From Pseudoalteromonas shioyasakiensis (lineage in GTDB: Bacteria > Pseudomonadota > Gammaproteobacteria > Enterobacterales > Alteromonadaceae), in NCBI RefSeq assembly GCF_001550135.1, contig NZ_LRUE01000020.1, positions 284 to 64,283 on the forward strand: a stretch of DNA of 64,000 bases, given 5' to 3'. Positions 1-11,341 of this stretch are shown piece by piece; position 1 is the stretch's first letter, and each line of letters opens with the position of its first letter. The translations under genes and the position numbers were made by a program. Under the pieces are notes generated by a model, which had not been told where the DNA came from, made no database searches, and saw only the letters and a program-made list of their open reading frames with translations.

Positions 1-95
1 GAGATCCGAATTGAGATCAACTGTTTTTTGAAGTTTTTATGAAAAAAATGACTGTTCGCGCAAATTACGAACGAAACGGGTAAAAATAGCACTAA

Positions 96-117
96 AAAAG
101 GCCCTAAAGGGCCTTTT
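96..117 (-). terminator. Terminator after ppx/gppA
   Basis: A 9-bp GC-rich inverted repeat (AAAAGGCCC / GGGCCTTTT) with a TAAA loop lies just past the ppx stop codon. A-run and T-run flank it on both sides, so it can work in both directions. Nothing else is visible in bases 1-121; the upstream neighbour is outside the window. Confidence 0.8.
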
Positions 118-121
118 AACG

Positions 122-1615
122 TTATTTTACTATGAGCTTCCAACCTACTTTTGCTTGTAGCTTGGACTCTAGTTGCAGTTCACTGGCCATTAATGGGTGA
201 TATTTTAACCAATCACCATCAAATGTCAGTGTGAGGGTGTTTTCATTAACACTGAGATCAATCGCTGGTAGTACATCATCTTGGCGACGCATTGATAAGA
301 TCACAGCGATCCGCACTACCCTTGTTAAGCATTCAGCGAGTACTTGATGACAGCCCAAGTGAGCAAAACTGTTTTTAACAAGATCAGCGCGATGCTCACA
401 AGCAACAGCGGTAATTAGTTTATGCTCAGATTGCGAGAAACCTGGCATATCAGTGTTTTCTATAATGTAAGCTGTGTGCTTATGATAAAGCTTGTACTCT
501 ATTAGTAAGCCAATCTCGTGCAATTTTGCTACTGTTCTTAGCAATGCAATTGCATTTTCATCGATTGATTGCCATTGCCCCATCACGCTTTTTGCCAACT
601 GCTCTGCAAGTTGCGCAACCCGACAAGCCTGTTTTTGATCTACATGATAGCGATTCATTAAACCATCAACTGTACGCTTGCGGATGTCGTGGTTATGAAG
701 CTCTGGCACCATGCTATATAAAACACCTTCACGCAATGCACCGCGAGCAAGACCCATTTGTTTTATATCTAGAGATTCAAACAAGGCGATCAATATAGCG
801 AGGCCAGAAACAAACACTAGACGACGCTCTTCACTCAAGCCTGGAAGCTCAAGATCAGCAATCGTTTCAAATTGCACTGATTGCTCTTTAATAGCGATAA
901 GTTTATCAAGCGTTAAAAGCTCATCTTGGTTTTGTGCAACCATTATCTCTTGAATCGCTTGCACTGTGCCTGACGCACCGCTCGCAATTTGCCATCCGGT
1001 TGCTTGGTATTCATCGACAATTTCTGCAACCACTTCACTTGCCGCTTTAATTGCAGCAGCAAAGTTTTCGTTACTGAGCTTTTGATCTTTGAAGTAGCGT
1101 TCTAGGAAGGTAACACAGCCCATATGCAGGCTTTTATAATGAAGTGCATCAAAGCCCTGACCGATAACAACTTCGGTACTGGCTCCGCCAATATCGATAA
1201 CCAGTTGTTTACCGCTGCAAGCTGAGGTGTGCGCCACGCCTTTATAGATTGTCTTAGCTTCTAGCTCACCGCTGATAACATTGATTTTATGACCAAGGAT
1301 CTGTTCAGCTTTATGCTTGAATACATCAGCATTGCTAGCAAGACGTAAAGTTGCGGTCGCAACAATTGTGATGTTTTTCTGTGGTATGTCTTGCAGACGT
1401 TCAGCAAACAAGGCTAGGCATTCCCAACCTCGTTGCATGGCTTCAGTGCTAAGGACGTTGTTTTCATCAAGCCCTGCAGCAAGCCTTACTTTACGTTTGA
1501 CTCGACCGATCGTTTGTAGACCGCCAGCAATCGATTTAGCGATCAGCATATGAAAGCTATTTGATCCTAAGTCGATTACTGCATACACATTTTTTTGCGG
1601 TTGAAGTTGCCCCAC
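122..1615 (-). CDS. gppA: Ppx/GppA family exopolyphosphatase / pppGpp phosphohydrolase
   Basis: Cytosolic ASKHA-fold phosphatase that releases phosphate from polyphosphate and/or converts pppGpp to ppGpp. The first phosphate loop is visible near residues 14-20 (DLGSNSF) and the second near 142-149 (DIGGASTE). The C-terminal half carries an HD-like helical domain (LHEIG near 367). At 497 residues it has the usual length. The start is a GTG with an AGAGG about 10 bases upstream; no better start is seen. Its position next to rhlB/trxA/rho matches gppA of Enterobacteria, which is why I favour gppA over ppx, but sequence alone does not separate the two activities. A terminator follows at 96-117. 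Confidence 0.85.
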   Translation of the reverse strand: MGQLQPQKNVYAVIDLGSNSFHMLIAKSIAGGLQTIGRVKRKVRLAAGLDENNVLSTEAMQRGWECLALFAERLQDIPQKNITIVATATLRLASNADVFKHKAEQILGHKINVISGELEAKTIYKGVAHTSACSGKQLVIDIGGASTEVVIGQGFDALHYKSLHMGCVTFLERYFKDQKLSNENFAAAIKAASEVVAEIVDEYQATGWQIASGASGTVQAIQEIMVAQNQDELLTLDKLIAIKEQSVQFETIADLELPGLSEERRLVFVSGLAILIALFESLDIKQMGLARGALREGVLYSMVPELHNHDIRKRTVDGLMNRYHVDQKQACRVAQLAEQLAKSVMGQWQSIDENAIALLRTVAKLHEIGLLIEYKLYHKHTAYIIENTDMPGFSQSEHKLITAVACEHRADLVKNSFAHLGCHQVLAECLTRVVRIAVILSMRRQDDVLPAIDLSVNENTLTLTFDGDWLKYHPLMASELQLESKLQAKVGWKLIVK

Positions 1616-1663
1616 CGTTCAAAAACCTCTAGTTACTACTAAGTCTTCAACAACGGTCGTTTA

Positions 1664-2938
1664 TTACGACCGTGATTTCTGGTAACTATTATTTGGTCGA
1701 CGTCCGTTGTTATTACGATTACGTGGGCCTGTAGAATAGTTCCGCTTTTTCTGAATAGTAGGCTTAGTTAAATCATCAAGCAATGCACTTTTATCATAAT
1801 GTGATAATGGAATGCTGTGTTCTATATATTGCTCAATTTCGTGGAGATTATAGGCATACTGTTCACAGGCAAAGCTAATAGCGTGTCCTGATGCACCAGC
1901 ACGTCCGGTACGACCAATACGGTGTACATAGTCTTCACAATCATCTGGCAAATCAAAATTAAATACATGACTTACTTCTGGGATATGTAAACCACGAGCT
2001 GCAACGTCTGTTGCTACTAAAAAGTCTAAATCGCCTTTGGTAAATTGAGCCAAAATTGATTGACGCTTTTTCTGGTTTACATCACCGGTTAATAATCCAA
2101 CTCGGTGACCATCGGCTTTCATCCATGCATAAACATTTTCACAACTGTGTTTCGTATTTGCAAACACAATCGCTTTATCTGGCCATTCTTCTTCAATTAA
2201 AGTTAACAGTAACTTAATTTTGTCATCTTGTGATGGATGGAATAGCTCTTCTTGAATACGCTTACCTGTTTTTACATCAGGTTCAACTTGTACGTGCTCT
2301 GGGTTAGTCATATGTTCAAACGCTAATTCCTGCACACGATATGACAAGGTCGCAGAAAATAATAGGTTTAGTCGCTCAGAGGTTTCTGGCATACGTCTAA
2401 ACATATAACGAATATCTTTTATAAAGCCTAAATCGAACATACGATCTGCTTCATCAAGTACTACAACCTCGATTTCATTGAGGGTATAACAGCCCTGTTT
2501 ATATAAATCGATTAGGCGTCCAGTAGTACCAATTAAAATATCAACGCCTTTTTCTAGTTGTGCACGTTGTTTTTCGTAATCTTCGCCACCATATACTAAT
2601 CCTAAGTTAAGATTACAGTGTGGCGCTAAAATTTTTGCATCTTTGTGTATCTGAATCGCCAGCTCCCTTGTTGGGGCCATGATCAGGGCTCTTGGATGTT
2701 TACTAGATGCTTTGCTAGATTGTAATAACCGATGGCACGTGGCAGTTAAAAACGCCAACGTTTTGCCCGTACCTGTTTGCGCTTGGCCCGCAATATCGCG
2801 GCCTTCACAAATAAAAGGTAGGCATTTAGCTTGAATGGGTGTGCAATATTCAAACCCATTTTCGGTTAAACCGGCAACCACTTCCGGTGCGATAGCAAAG
2901 TCTGAAAACTTTTTATCGGTCAAATGTGTCTTAGTCAT
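1664..2938 (-). CDS. rhlB: DEAD-box ATP-dependent RNA helicase RhlB
   Basis: RNA-unwinding subunit of the RNA degradosome in gammaproteobacteria. All helicase motifs are present: Q-motif region ([10 protein letters not shown]), motif I AQTGTGKT near 56, PTREL near 90, DEAD near 162, SAT near 196 and HRIGRTGR near 341. The C-terminus ends in a short Arg/Asn-rich basic tail typical of RhlB. Length 424 is close to the 421 of E. coli. It is divergent from trxA with a 90-base gap and upstream of rho, the conserved rhlB-trxA-rho arrangement, which separates it from the other DEAD-box gene in this window (dbpA). Confidence 0.93.
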   Translation of the reverse strand: MTKTHLTDKKFSDFAIAPEVVAGLTENGFEYCTPIQAKCLPFICEGRDIAGQAQTGTGKTLAFLTATCHRLLQSSKASSKHPRALIMAPTRELAIQIHKDAKILAPHCNLNLGLVYGGEDYEKQRAQLEKGVDILIGTTGRLIDLYKQGCYTLNEIEVVVLDEADRMFDLGFIKDIRYMFRRMPETSERLNLLFSATLSYRVQELAFEHMTNPEHVQVEPDVKTGKRIQEELFHPSQDDKIKLLLTLIEEEWPDKAIVFANTKHSCENVYAWMKADGHRVGLLTGDVNQKKRQSILAQFTKGDLDFLVATDVAARGLHIPEVSHVFNFDLPDDCEDYVHRIGRTGRAGASGHAISFACEQYAYNLHEIEQYIEHSIPLSHYDKSALLDDLTKPTIQKKRNYSTGPRNRNNNGRRPNNSYQKSRS

Positions 2939-3028
2939 AGCGTTTAAGCATAACGTTTAAACTTGCAATAAGAAACAAGAGTGTTTAAATACGCATTAAA
3001 TATTTCGCCTAACTAATCGGAGATCGCA

Positions 3029-3355
3029 ATGAGCGAGAAAATTATTCAATTAACTGACGATAGCTTTGAAGCTGACGTACTACAATCAGACAAACCTGTA
3101 CTTGTTGATTTTTGGGCTGAATGGTGCGGACCTTGTAAAATGATCGCCCCTATTCTTGACGAAGTAGCTGGCGAGTTTGATGGCCGAGTTACCGTTGGTA
3201 AACTTAACATCGACCAAAATGCAGGCACACCACCAAAGTTTGGTATCCGTGGTATCCCTACATTACTTCTTTTCAAAGATGGTCAAGTTGCAGCAACTAA
3301 AGTTGGGGCACTTTCTAAAACTCAATTAGTAGAGTTTTTAGAAAACAACATCTAA
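3029..3355 (+). CDS. trxA: Thioredoxin 1
   Basis: Small cytosolic disulfide reductase of 108 residues with the canonical WCGPCK active site (residues 32-37), the cis-proline loop IRGIPT and the buried Asp of the fold (VDFWAEW). It donates electrons to ribonucleotide reductase, PAPS reductase, methionine sulfoxide reductase and others after reduction by TrxB. The start ATG has a good GGAG six bases upstream. It lies divergent from rhlB and upstream of rho and is closed by its own terminator at 3365-3389, so it is probably monocistronic. Confidence 0.97.
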   Translation: MSEKIIQLTDDSFEADVLQSDKPVLVDFWAEWCGPCKMIAPILDEVAGEFDGRVTVGKLNIDQNAGTPPKFGIRGIPTLLLFKDGQVAATKVGALSKTQLVEFLENNI

Positions 3356-3364
3356 TGAAAATAT

Positions 3365-3389
3365 AAAAAGGGCTTTTTGCCCTTTTTTT
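3365..3389 (+). terminator. Rho-independent terminator of trxA
   Basis: Nine-base stem AAAAAGGGC / GCCCTTTTT with a five-T loop, followed by further Ts, ten bases after the trxA stop codon. Confidence 0.88.
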
Positions 3390-3534
3390 AGCTTTATTTT
3401 GTTTAAAGACTGGACGCCTTGCTAGTGACCTGCTAGTTTATAAAGCCAACTAATCCTTAGTTATACCAACAAACCTCACTCATGTATCAAACGATGATTT
3501 TGAGTATGACAATTGTAATAAAGAACCCACCAAT

Positions 3535-4794
3535 ATGCATTTACGCGAATTAAAAGACAAGTCTATCAAAGAGCTTGTAAACTTAGCTGAGTCCATGGGG
3601 CTCGAAAACGTAGCCCGTTTAAGAAAACAAGACATTATTTTCGCCATCCTTAAAGCGCACGCTAAAAGCGGTGAAAACATCTATGGCGGCGGTGTACTAG
3701 AGATCTTACAAGATGGTTTTGGTTTCTTAAGATCATCAGAAGCATCTTACTTAGCCGGTCCAGATGATATTTATGTATCACCGAGTCAAATCCGTCGATT
3801 CAGCATGCGTACTGGTGACTCAATTTCAGGCCTTATTCGTCCACCTAAAGACGGTGAACGTTACTTCGCACTATTAAAAGTAAATGAAGTAAACTTCGAC
3901 AAACCTGAAAATTCTCGCACAAAAATCCTATTTGAAAACCTTACCCCACTACACGCAAACGAACGTTTACGTATGGAGCGTGGTAACGGTAGTACTGAAG
4001 ACATCACAGCACGTGTACTTGATTTAGCTTCACCAATTGGTAAAGGCCAGCGTGCGCTTATCGTTGCTCCGCCAAAAGCGGGTAAAACGATGCTACTGCA
4101 AAACATTGCGCAATCAATCAGCTATAACCAGCCTGATTGTGAGCTTATGGTTCTTCTAATCGACGAACGTCCAGAAGAAGTTACAGAAATGCAGCGCCTT
4201 GTTAAAGGTGAAGTAATTGCATCAACGTTTGATGAGCCGGCAAGCCGTCACGTTCAAGTTGCTGAAATGGTAATTGAAAAAGCGAAGCGCCTAGTTGAGC
4301 ACAAAAAAGACGTGGTTATCTTACTTGATTCAATCACACGTCTTGCCCGTGCCTACAATACCGTAATCCCATCATCAGGTAAGGTATTAACCGGTGGTGT
4401 TGATGCAAACGCATTACATAAACCTAAGCGTTTCTTTGGTGCAGCTCGTAACGTAGAAGAAGGCGGTAGCTTAACAATTATCGCAACGGCTCTTATCGAT
4501 ACTGGTTCGAAGATGGACGAAGTTATCTACGAAGAGTTCAAAGGTACTGGTAACATGGAATTACACTTAAATCGTAAGATTGCTGAAAAGCGTGTATTCC
4601 CAGCGATTGATTTTAACCGCTCAGGTACGCGTCGCGAAGAGTTACTCACTAAACCTGATGAACTTCAGAAGATGTGGATCTTACGTAAGATCGTTCATGA
4701 GATGTCAGAAATTGATGCCATGGAATTCTTAATTGATAAGCTTTCAATGAGCAAAACCAATGATGAATTCTTTGACTCAATGAAACGTCAGTAA
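3535..4794 (+). CDS. rho: Transcription termination factor Rho
   Basis: Hexameric RNA-dependent ATPase that ends transcription at factor-dependent sites. The N-terminal Rho_N helical domain (residues 1-45) is followed by the cold-shock-like RNA-binding domain (about 50-120, GFGFLR motif) and the ATPase core with Walker A PPKAGKT near 179-185 and Walker [11 protein letters not shown] near 260. Length 419 equals that of E. coli Rho. A 179-base leader separates it from trxA after the trxA terminator; E. coli rho is autoregulated by attenuation in its leader, which could apply here, but I see no decisive structure. An intrinsic terminator follows. Confidence 0.97.
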   Translation: MHLRELKDKSIKELVNLAESMGLENVARLRKQDIIFAILKAHAKSGENIYGGGVLEILQDGFGFLRSSEASYLAGPDDIYVSPSQIRRFSMRTGDSISGLIRPPKDGERYFALLKVNEVNFDKPENSRTKILFENLTPLHANERLRMERGNGSTEDITARVLDLASPIGKGQRALIVAPPKAGKTMLLQNIAQSISYNQPDCELMVLLIDERPEEVTEMQRLVKGEVIASTFDEPASRHVQVAEMVIEKAKRLVEHKKDVVILLDSITRLARAYNTVIPSSGKVLTGGVDANALHKPKRFFGAARNVEEGGSLTIIATALIDTGSKMDEVIYEEFKGTGNMELHLNRKIAEKRVFPAIDFNRSGTRREELLTKPDELQKMWILRKIVHEMSEIDAMEFLIDKLSMSKTNDEFFDSMKRQ

Positions 4795-4810
4795 CTATTA
4801 CTAGTTTTTA

Positions 4811-4842
4811 AAAAATGCCTGTTTAATACAGGCATTTTTTTT
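4811..4842 (+). terminator. Rho-independent terminator of rho
   Basis: Eleven-base stem AAAAATGCCTG / CAGGCATTTTT with a TTTAATA loop and an eight-T tail, directly after rho. Confidence 0.9.
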
Positions 4843-4958
4843 GCGTAAAACTAAGGACATAACACCTTAAAAGTTATACTTTTACAGAATAAGTTTATTG
4901 GTAATAAATAGAAATTTGTTCTATACATTATAGGATTAAAAGGTAAGGACTCCCCTCA

Positions 4959-6209
4959 ATGACTCGCATTAAAGTAGCTGTAGCTCTATTCTTAGTAAGC
5001 TTACTTAGTTGTATTGCTAGTTTTACTGTATTTGATATTTCTACTACTGCTATGGCTGTGCTTACACTTGTTGTAATCATTCCATGGCTAGCTTTGATTG
5101 CTTTTGTTTATACAACGGATAAAAAGCAACAAGATCATTTAAGCTACTTTGTTAAGCAGATTACTTCTGAAAAGGGCATCGATTTCACTTTCCGTTTTGA
5201 CGAAAATGATCGTCAATTACCACAAGCTTGTCATGCCCTCAATGCAAGCCTGACGATGGTTGAGCACATGCTTGGCGAAATATACTCGTCATCTGCCCGC
5301 TTATTACCTATGGCTGACGCACTTCGTGATACCTATGCATCGATGACTCAAAAAGCCACCATACAAGATGCTCATGGTATTGATTTAGCAGATACCATTA
5401 CCCGCACCATTGAAGTATCGAAAGAGCTAGATAGAAGTTTAGAACAAATTTTTAATTCAGTATCTGATGCCACCAAATCAGTACAACAAACCCGTTTAGA
5501 CACAGATAAAAGCCAGGCGAGTCTTATCAAGCTTGCCGATAATATTAACCTGACGAGTGAGCAGATTATTTTACTTAAGCAAGATAGTGATGCGATTGGC
5601 TCAGTTATTGATGTTATCAATAGTATTGCCGAACAAACTAATTTACTTGCGCTAAATGCTGCTATTGAAGCTGCGCGTGCTGGCGAGCAAGGGCGTGGCT
5701 TTGCGGTAGTCGCTGATGAAGTAAGAAACCTGGCTGCCCGCACCAGTAAATCAACACAAGAAGTGCGTGAGATGGTAGCTAAAATTCAGCACAGTACAGA
5801 GCAAGCATATCAATTAATGCAAACCGCACTGAAAGAAACCGAGCGCACGGTTGAGCTATCTGAGGCATCAACTAAAGAAACCAATAAAATTGAACAAGCG
5901 ATGCTAGAAATTAATGCGTTTTCTGAGAGTGTTCATGAGCAGGTGGCGATGCAAAGCCAAATGTCAGATGAAGCACAAACCAGTATTGATGCAATGGTTG
6001 AGCTCAATTCCGATGCACTTTCAAGTTCACAAATACAAGCTGTATCGAGTAAAGACTTGGTTCGCCTTGCCCATACCTTAGACGATAAGCTTTCGATGTT
6101 TCATATTACACCACCAGAAACCGATCACGAACAGCGCATCGATCGCTCACGCTTCGATACCAATCAAGAAATTGAAAAAATTCAAGACGGTGATATTGAA
6201 CTGTTTTGA
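4959..6209 (+). CDS. Methyl-accepting chemotaxis protein without a periplasmic domain
   Basis: Chemoreceptor-type signalling protein of 416 residues. Two hydrophobic helices (about 7-27 and 33-53) are separated by only a few residues, so there is almost no periplasmic part, and no clear HAMP domain follows. The cytoplasmic coiled coil carries the conserved signalling tip near residues 226-260 ([16 protein letters not shown], then [15 protein letters not shown]), which binds CheA/CheW. No CheR-binding pentapeptide is seen at the C-terminus. The ligand cannot be read from the sequence; a membrane-state or cytosolic cue is possible. An AAGGA lies about 11 bases before the ATG. Its 3' end overlaps the convergent kinase gene by 28 bases. 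Confidence 0.88.
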   Translation: MTRIKVAVALFLVSLLSCIASFTVFDISTTAMAVLTLVVIIPWLALIAFVYTTDKKQQDHLSYFVKQITSEKGIDFTFRFDENDRQLPQACHALNASLTMVEHMLGEIYSSSARLLPMADALRDTYASMTQKATIQDAHGIDLADTITRTIEVSKELDRSLEQIFNSVSDATKSVQQTRLDTDKSQASLIKLADNINLTSEQIILLKQDSDAIGSVIDVINSIAEQTNLLALNAAIEAARAGEQGRGFAVVADEVRNLAARTSKSTQEVREMVAKIQHSTEQAYQLMQTALKETERTVELSEASTKETNKIEQAMLEINAFSESVHEQVAMQSQMSDEAQTSIDAMVELNSDALSSSQIQAVSSKDLVRLAHTLDDKLSMFHITPPETDHEQRIDRSRFDTNQEIEKIQDGDIELF

Positions 6210-9016
6210 TCAACCGAAGCATTATGTAGTTGCTCAAGTAGTTGAGCAACTAAGCTTGTTAAATCAGTCAGTTTATCTTGCTTTAACGCCGACTCAAGTG
6301 CCATGGCACTCATCGCAACGTCATCTAACTCAAACATTTTAGCCGCGCCACCTATACGGTGAGCATCCTGCTGTAAATTAAACAATTCATAAGCTGCAAG
6401 GTGCTGTTGTATTAATGCGCTTTCATGCTCAAAGCTATTGATAAAGCTTGCCACTAAGTCACTCATATCATGCTGGGACTTAGTTGTGGCACTGTCTTTT
6501 TTGCAATGCTTAGCAAGTTGCGTGTAAAACACTTTTTTATCAATCGGTTTAGCAAGGTAACCTGTAAAACCAGCTTCAAGGTAACTGTCGATTTCGTGGC
6601 TAATTGCATTGGCAGTTAATGCATATACAGGCTGGGTAAAGCCACACTCTTGTAGTAGCTTGAGTGCATTTAAGCCATCTAACACTGGCATTTGAATATC
6701 GAGCAGCACCACATCAGGGAATTCCTTTAGACAATGCTCTACAGCTTGCTCACCATTTTCTACCGCAATAACCTCAAGGCCCATTGACTCTAAATAACGA
6801 GAAATTAAACGGCGGTTATCGGGATGATCTTCAGCAAGTAGCACTTTTCCAGACAAGCCTTTTGTTGCTGGCTGGACATACTTTGCAAGCTCAACTGTTT
6901 CCGTGCTTGGTGTATGCTCTTTACACGGCAAGTAAAACGAAAATATGCTGCCTTTATTTAGCTCACTTTCAACACTGATATAGCCGCCCATCATCATCGC
7001 AAGCTGTTGCGATAGGCTTAAACCAAGCCCGGTGCCCCCAAAGCGACGGCTGATGCTATTGTCGCCTTGTCTAAAACATTCAAAGATTTGCTTAAGCTGC
7101 TCAGCGTTCATACCAATACCGGTGTCAGTTACACGAAACCATACGCCTTGCTCAACTTTATAGACTTTTAACTCTACTTCACCTTGATTAGTGAACTTAA
7201 TTGCATTGGCACATAGGTTGATAAGAATCTGTTTAATGCGGGTAAAGTCGAGCTGACTGTAAAACTGTTCGCCAAGCTCATTATGAAATGAAAAGTTAAG
7301 CCCTTTATCTTTAGCTTGACCACTAAGCATAGAATGAACATCAGTAAGTAATCGAACTAAATCACCTTCCTTTAGGCTTAACTCTAGCTTGTTAGCTTCG
7401 ATTTTACTGATATCAAGTACGTCATTAATCAGCTCTTTTAAGTGATCGCTTTGTTTTTGAATAACAGCCAGCTCATCGTTTAACTGCTCTGGTTTATAAT
7501 AACCATTCATAAGATTATCGGTTTGGCCTAGGATTGCAGTTAAAGGTGTACGAATTTCATGGCTAATATTTGCTAAAAACTGACTTTTAATTTCATTAGC
7601 GCTGCGTAGTTGATCTGCGGTTTCTTCAAGCTCTTTGGTGCGTTTAGCAACCATTAACGAAAGTTGCTCTTTTGCCCCTTTTTCAATATTACGGCGATAA
7701 ATAGTAATACCCGTCACCACTATCATCACAAACAAGATAAATAGCATAATGCCCAACTGACGTTGTTTAGACATTTCGAGCTCTTGCACATTCTGTAGCT
7801 GCTTTAATTCAACAATTTCTTGATTAAGCTGACTTGCTTGGATTTGGCTTTGCAGCTCACCCATAGACTTTAATAATTTTAGGCTTTGCTCGCTTTTGAA
7901 AGCGCGAACAAACTCATCAAAACTAGCAACGGCTGCTGCATAGTCACCCTTACCTGACTTAATTAGGGCCATCATTCCGGCGCCGTCTTGTACTCTCAAA
8001 TCATCTTTATATTGTTTAGCCATAAAAACTGAGGTAGTCAGAGTGGCCTCAGCTTCAGTGAGCTTTCCTTGTAATAACTCGATTTTTGCTTGTGACAATA
8101 AGCCAGCCAGCTCTAATGTTTTATTATCAATTTTTTTTGCAAACTCAACTGCTTTTTCTGCATGACTTAAGGCAAGCTCTAAATCACCGGTGCGAAGATA
8201 CACATTAGCGATATTAGTGTGGCGTGAAGAGAGAAAGTAAGCGTTATTCGTTTCTTGGTAGTAGCGCAAGGCACGCTGATAGTAGTGTAAAGAAAGTTGA
8301 TACTGGCCAAGCTCTGAGTAAGCCACTCCCATATTGCCATACGACTGAGCGACGCCATCTTCATCACCTAATTTTTGGAAAATCTCTAGCGTTTCTCTAT
8401 ACATATCAAGCGCAATATCATAGCTCGACAAACGAATATAAATACCCGCTATATTGTGTAAAATATCGGCTTTATCTTGCTCGCTACCATACTCTTCATA
8501 TATTTCTTTCGCTTCTTTGTAATATTTAAGTGCTTGATCCATATTGAACATGTCAAAGTAAGCAAGGCCAATATTACTGAGTAGGTTTGCTTCGGCAATT
8601 GGCTCTGGTAGTTTTTCTGCAACACTTAATGCCTTGCTATAAGCAAGCACCGCTTGTTGCATCAAGCCTTGATAATAATAAGTGACGCCTTGCATTTTTA
8701 GGCTACGAAAGTAGCGATTTGGCGTTGCTGTAAAACTAGTTGCTTGCTCTGCCAATTGGTAGTTTTTTACCGCCGCAGAGAAATTACCTTTATCTAAAGC
8801 AAAGTCGGCAAGCTGCATGTATATATCGAGGCTTAGTTCTTGATTTGTCGTACTTTGATTAAGCAGCTTTTTGGCAAGCTGTTGCTTTTCTTGCCATTGC
8901 TCGGATTGACTAAATTGCTCAAGTAGCGAAGTGGATGCAAAGCTAGACTGCGAACCAAACAAACTACAGCTGAACAATAAAGCAGTGAGCAAGCTTACAC
9001 GCAGTGATGTGAACAT
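6182..9016 (-). CDS. TPR-sensor hybrid histidine kinase with receiver and HPt domains
   Basis: A 944-residue phosphorelay protein. After a signal peptide (1-27) comes a periplasmic array of TPR-like helical repeats (about 50-330), a coiled coil, one membrane helix (about 420-440), HisKA with phospho-acceptor His486 (SHEIRTP), HATPase with N, G1 and G2 boxes, a receiver with Asp773 (LLDIQMP) and a C-terminal HPt domain with His886 (AHRIGGAA). All four phosphorelay steps except an output are therefore in one chain. A periplasmic TPR sensor suggests protein or peptide binding, but the signal is unknown. No response regulator lies next to it. It overlaps the MCP gene tail to tail by 28 bases. Confidence 0.9.
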   Translation of the reverse strand: MFTSLRVSLLTALLFSCSLFGSQSSFASTSLLEQFSQSEQWQEKQQLAKKLLNQSTTNQELSLDIYMQLADFALDKGNFSAAVKNYQLAEQATSFTATPNRYFRSLKMQGVTYYYQGLMQQAVLAYSKALSVAEKLPEPIAEANLLSNIGLAYFDMFNMDQALKYYKEAKEIYEEYGSEQDKADILHNIAGIYIRLSSYDIALDMYRETLEIFQKLGDEDGVAQSYGNMGVAYSELGQYQLSLHYYQRALRYYQETNNAYFLSSRHTNIANVYLRTGDLELALSHAEKAVEFAKKIDNKTLELAGLLSQAKIELLQGKLTEAEATLTTSVFMAKQYKDDLRVQDGAGMMALIKSGKGDYAAAVASFDEFVRAFKSEQSLKLLKSMGELQSQIQASQLNQEIVELKQLQNVQELEMSKQRQLGIMLFILFVMIVVTGITIYRRNIEKGAKEQLSLMVAKRTKELEETADQLRSANEIKSQFLANISHEIRTPLTAILGQTDNLMNGYYKPEQLNDELAVIQKQSDHLKELINDVLDISKIEANKLELSLKEGDLVRLLTDVHSMLSGQAKDKGLNFSFHNELGEQFYSQLDFTRIKQILINLCANAIKFTNQGEVELKVYKVEQGVWFRVTDTGIGMNAEQLKQIFECFRQGDNSISRRFGGTGLGLSLSQQLAMMMGGYISVESELNKGSIFSFYLPCKEHTPSTETVELAKYVQPATKGLSGKVLLAEDHPDNRRLISRYLESMGLEVIAVENGEQAVEHCLKEFPDVVLLDIQMPVLDGLNALKLLQECGFTQPVYALTANAISHEIDSYLEAGFTGYLAKPIDKKVFYTQLAKHCKKDSATTKSQHDMSDLVASFINSFEHESALIQQHLAAYELFNLQQDAHRIGGAAKMFELDDVAMSAMALESALKQDKLTDLTSLVAQLLEQLHNASVDQNSSISPS

Positions 9017-9174
9017 ATGGCGAAATCCCTTAAAATCAACTTAGCCTGAAAATGAAGTTATTTAAGCTCGGCTAAATGCATTCCCTAGTATCTAAAAACA
9101 TTAGCGTAGTTTCAAAAAAGCAGCTGTGATAGCGTATACCACTGTAGATTACACTAAAGATAGGCTTGCGAACA

Positions 9175-9756
9175 ATGGTTAACCCACTGATTGATGAGAT
9201 TTTTTACCTTCTTTTGGAACAGCCTATTTGGAAGGTTCATACGCTTGCCAGCGCACTTAGTGAATCAGGAAAAATAGAGCAATTAGACAATGACCCACAA
9301 AAAGATCTGTTTAAACGCAACTTTTTAGTTATGAATGGTCTTTATCAACTACAAGCACAACTTGCACCTGAGCAACATCTACAGATTGCGTCACTTCACA
9401 TTGAACTTGTTAGTAAGCAAACGGGTAACGCATTAGAAAGTCATGATCCACTACGGGATTACTATTTAGATTGGCAAAACTTTGATACAACGAGCGATGA
9501 AATAGATGCGTTGTTAACTGATTTTTGGCAGCGTTTTTCGTCATTTAGCCCAAACAAGGGCATTCACTCATTACCTCAGCAGCAGCTATTAGAATTACAA
9601 CAGGCGTGGCAGCTACCTACTGATTTTTCGGAAAAACAGTTACAAAAGCGTTGGCGACAACTGGCGCTAAAGCACCACCCAGACCGCCAAGGCTGTGCAA
9701 TTGAGTTTAAGAAAATACAACTCGAATATGAGCAACTTAAAGCAAGCTGCTCATAA
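9175..9756 (+). CDS. J-domain (DnaJ-like) protein
   Basis: A 193-residue protein with a C-terminal J domain: the HPD tripeptide that stimulates DnaK ATPase is visible in KHHPDRQG near residue 165, with the usual flanking helices (KRWRQLALKH, then EFKKIQLEYEQL). The N-terminal 135 residues match a DNA-J related domain (DnaJ_C-like DUF family) common in Alteromonadales and Vibrio but are not otherwise informative. I chose the ATG at 9175 (GATAGG about ten bases upstream) over an in-frame TTG at 9166. It stands alone, convergent with dbpA with only nine bases between the two stops. The partner client is unknown. Confidence 0.8.
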   Translation: MVNPLIDEIFYLLLEQPIWKVHTLASALSESGKIEQLDNDPQKDLFKRNFLVMNGLYQLQAQLAPEQHLQIASLHIELVSKQTGNALESHDPLRDYYLDWQNFDTTSDEIDALLTDFWQRFSSFSPNKGIHSLPQQQLLELQQAWQLPTDFSEKQLQKRWRQLALKHHPDRQGCAIEFKKIQLEYEQLKASCS

Positions 9757-9765
9757 CTCAACAAT

Positions 9766-11154
9766 TTATCTGCTCAAACGTCGCGCACGGATCTTGCGCT
9801 TTTTAATATTACCTTCAGTCAATTTACGTAATGCAGGTTTTGCAGCAGCTCGCTCCACAGCAATAAAGGCCACATTATCAAGTACGTTAATTTTACCTAC
9901 CTGATGACCGGCAATTCCCTCTTTACCAGTTAATGCTCCTAAAATATCACCGGCACGAATTTTTTGCTTCTTGCCAGCATCAATCATAATGGTTGCCATG
10001 GTTGGCTTATAAGCGGGTTTTTCTAGCAAGCTAAATGGCGGAATTGGTTCAGGGTCAAAGTCGCGCTCGTAGTGGTCGCCAATTTGTGCCACTTTAAATT
10101 GCTCAGCTTCACCATAAATAGAACATGCAATACCCTTTTTACCTGCTCGACCAGTACGGCCAACACGGTGTACATGGGTTTGAGGGTCATGCGCTAGATG
10201 GTAGTTCACTACCATGTCCATGTCGTTGATATCTAAGCCGCGTGCGGCAACATCCGTTGCAACAAGAATACAGGCGCTTTTATTAGCAAAGCGGATTAAA
10301 GTACGCTCACGTTCACGTTGGTCTAAATCACCATGTAAAGCAACAGCACTAAACCCTTCAGCATAAAGATCATCACAAATCTGTTGTGTTTCAACCTTGG
10401 TGTTACAAAAAACCACACAGCTTTCTGGTTGGAACTTCAATAACAACAGCTTCAATGTATTAAAGCGCTGTTTATTATTATCTAGCTTGTAAAAGTATTG
10501 CTTGATTGTGCTTTTTGTTTGCTCTTCTTCTACCTTAATCATTTCTGGGTTGCTAAGCACTCGCTCAGCTATCGCAGCAATTGATTTTGGATAAGTCGCA
10601 CTAAACAATAATGTTTGGCGTTGGTTAGGAATGCACTCAACAATAGCATCAAGGGTATCTTGGAAGCCCATATCTAACATTTGATCAGCTTCGTCTAACA
10701 CTAGGGTCTCAACATCATCTAAACGCAATGTGCCTTTGCGAATATGGTCATCAACACGACCAGGAGTACCAACGATGATATGTGCGCCATGTTCTAATGA
10801 GCCAATTTGTGGACCAATAGAGACACCACCACACAAAGTTAAAACTTTAATGTTATGAATACCACGGGCAAGCTTACGAACTTCTTCAGCTACTTGCTCT
10901 GCTAACTCTCGGGTTGGACATAAAATGAGAGACTGAATACGAAAGCGTTTCACATTTAACTTAGCCAGCACACCTAAACTAAATGCAGCCGTTTTACCCG
11001 ACCCCGTTTTGGCTTGGGCAATAATATCTTTGCCTTGCAAGATCACTGGCAAACTTTGCGCTTGCACTGGCGTCATTTGCGTATAACCTAAAGTTGATAA
11101 GTTATCGGTTAACTCTCGCGGCAAAGCCAAAGATGAAAAAGCAGTAGCAGTCAC
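9766..11154 (-). CDS. dbpA: ATP-dependent RNA helicase DbpA
   Basis: DEAD-box helicase acting on 23S rRNA during 50S subunit assembly. Motifs: PVQAQSLP (Q), AKTGSGKT (I), PTREL, DEAD, SAT, HRVGRTGR. The C-terminal DbpA RNA-binding domain is recognisable (DAGKKQKIRAGDILGALTG), which sets it apart from RhlB and SrmB and targets hairpin 92. I place the start at a GTG at 11154: the encoded MTATAFSSL matches the N-terminus of E. coli DbpA and a GGA lies eight bases upstream, whereas the ATG at 11187 has its AGG directly against the codon. That gives 462 residues, near the family length of about 457. Confidence 0.92.
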   Translation of the reverse strand: MTATAFSSLALPRELTDNLSTLGYTQMTPVQAQSLPVILQGKDIIAQAKTGSGKTAAFSLGVLAKLNVKRFRIQSLILCPTRELAEQVAEEVRKLARGIHNIKVLTLCGGVSIGPQIGSLEHGAHIIVGTPGRVDDHIRKGTLRLDDVETLVLDEADQMLDMGFQDTLDAIVECIPNQRQTLLFSATYPKSIAAIAERVLSNPEMIKVEEEQTKSTIKQYFYKLDNNKQRFNTLKLLLLKFQPESCVVFCNTKVETQQICDDLYAEGFSAVALHGDLDQRERERTLIRFANKSACILVATDVAARGLDINDMDMVVNYHLAHDPQTHVHRVGRTGRAGKKGIACSIYGEAEQFKVAQIGDHYERDFDPEPIPPFSLLEKPAYKPTMATIMIDAGKKQKIRAGDILGALTGKEGIAGHQVGKINVLDNVAFIAVERAAAKPALRKLTEGNIKKRKIRARRLSR

Positions 11155-11341
11155 AGTAATATTCCAAACTTGATAATTGAGGGACATCCTCGAAGATGCT
11201 GTGGATCATAGCAGAGAATGTGCTGTTTCTCTAAACGAAAACACTGTTCAGCATATTTAATTCATATTTGCTTACAGTTTGCTGCTTTCTAACTCTCTGC
11301 ATTTGTTCTAGTTTATTGATAGCAACCTTCAGGAAGAAACT

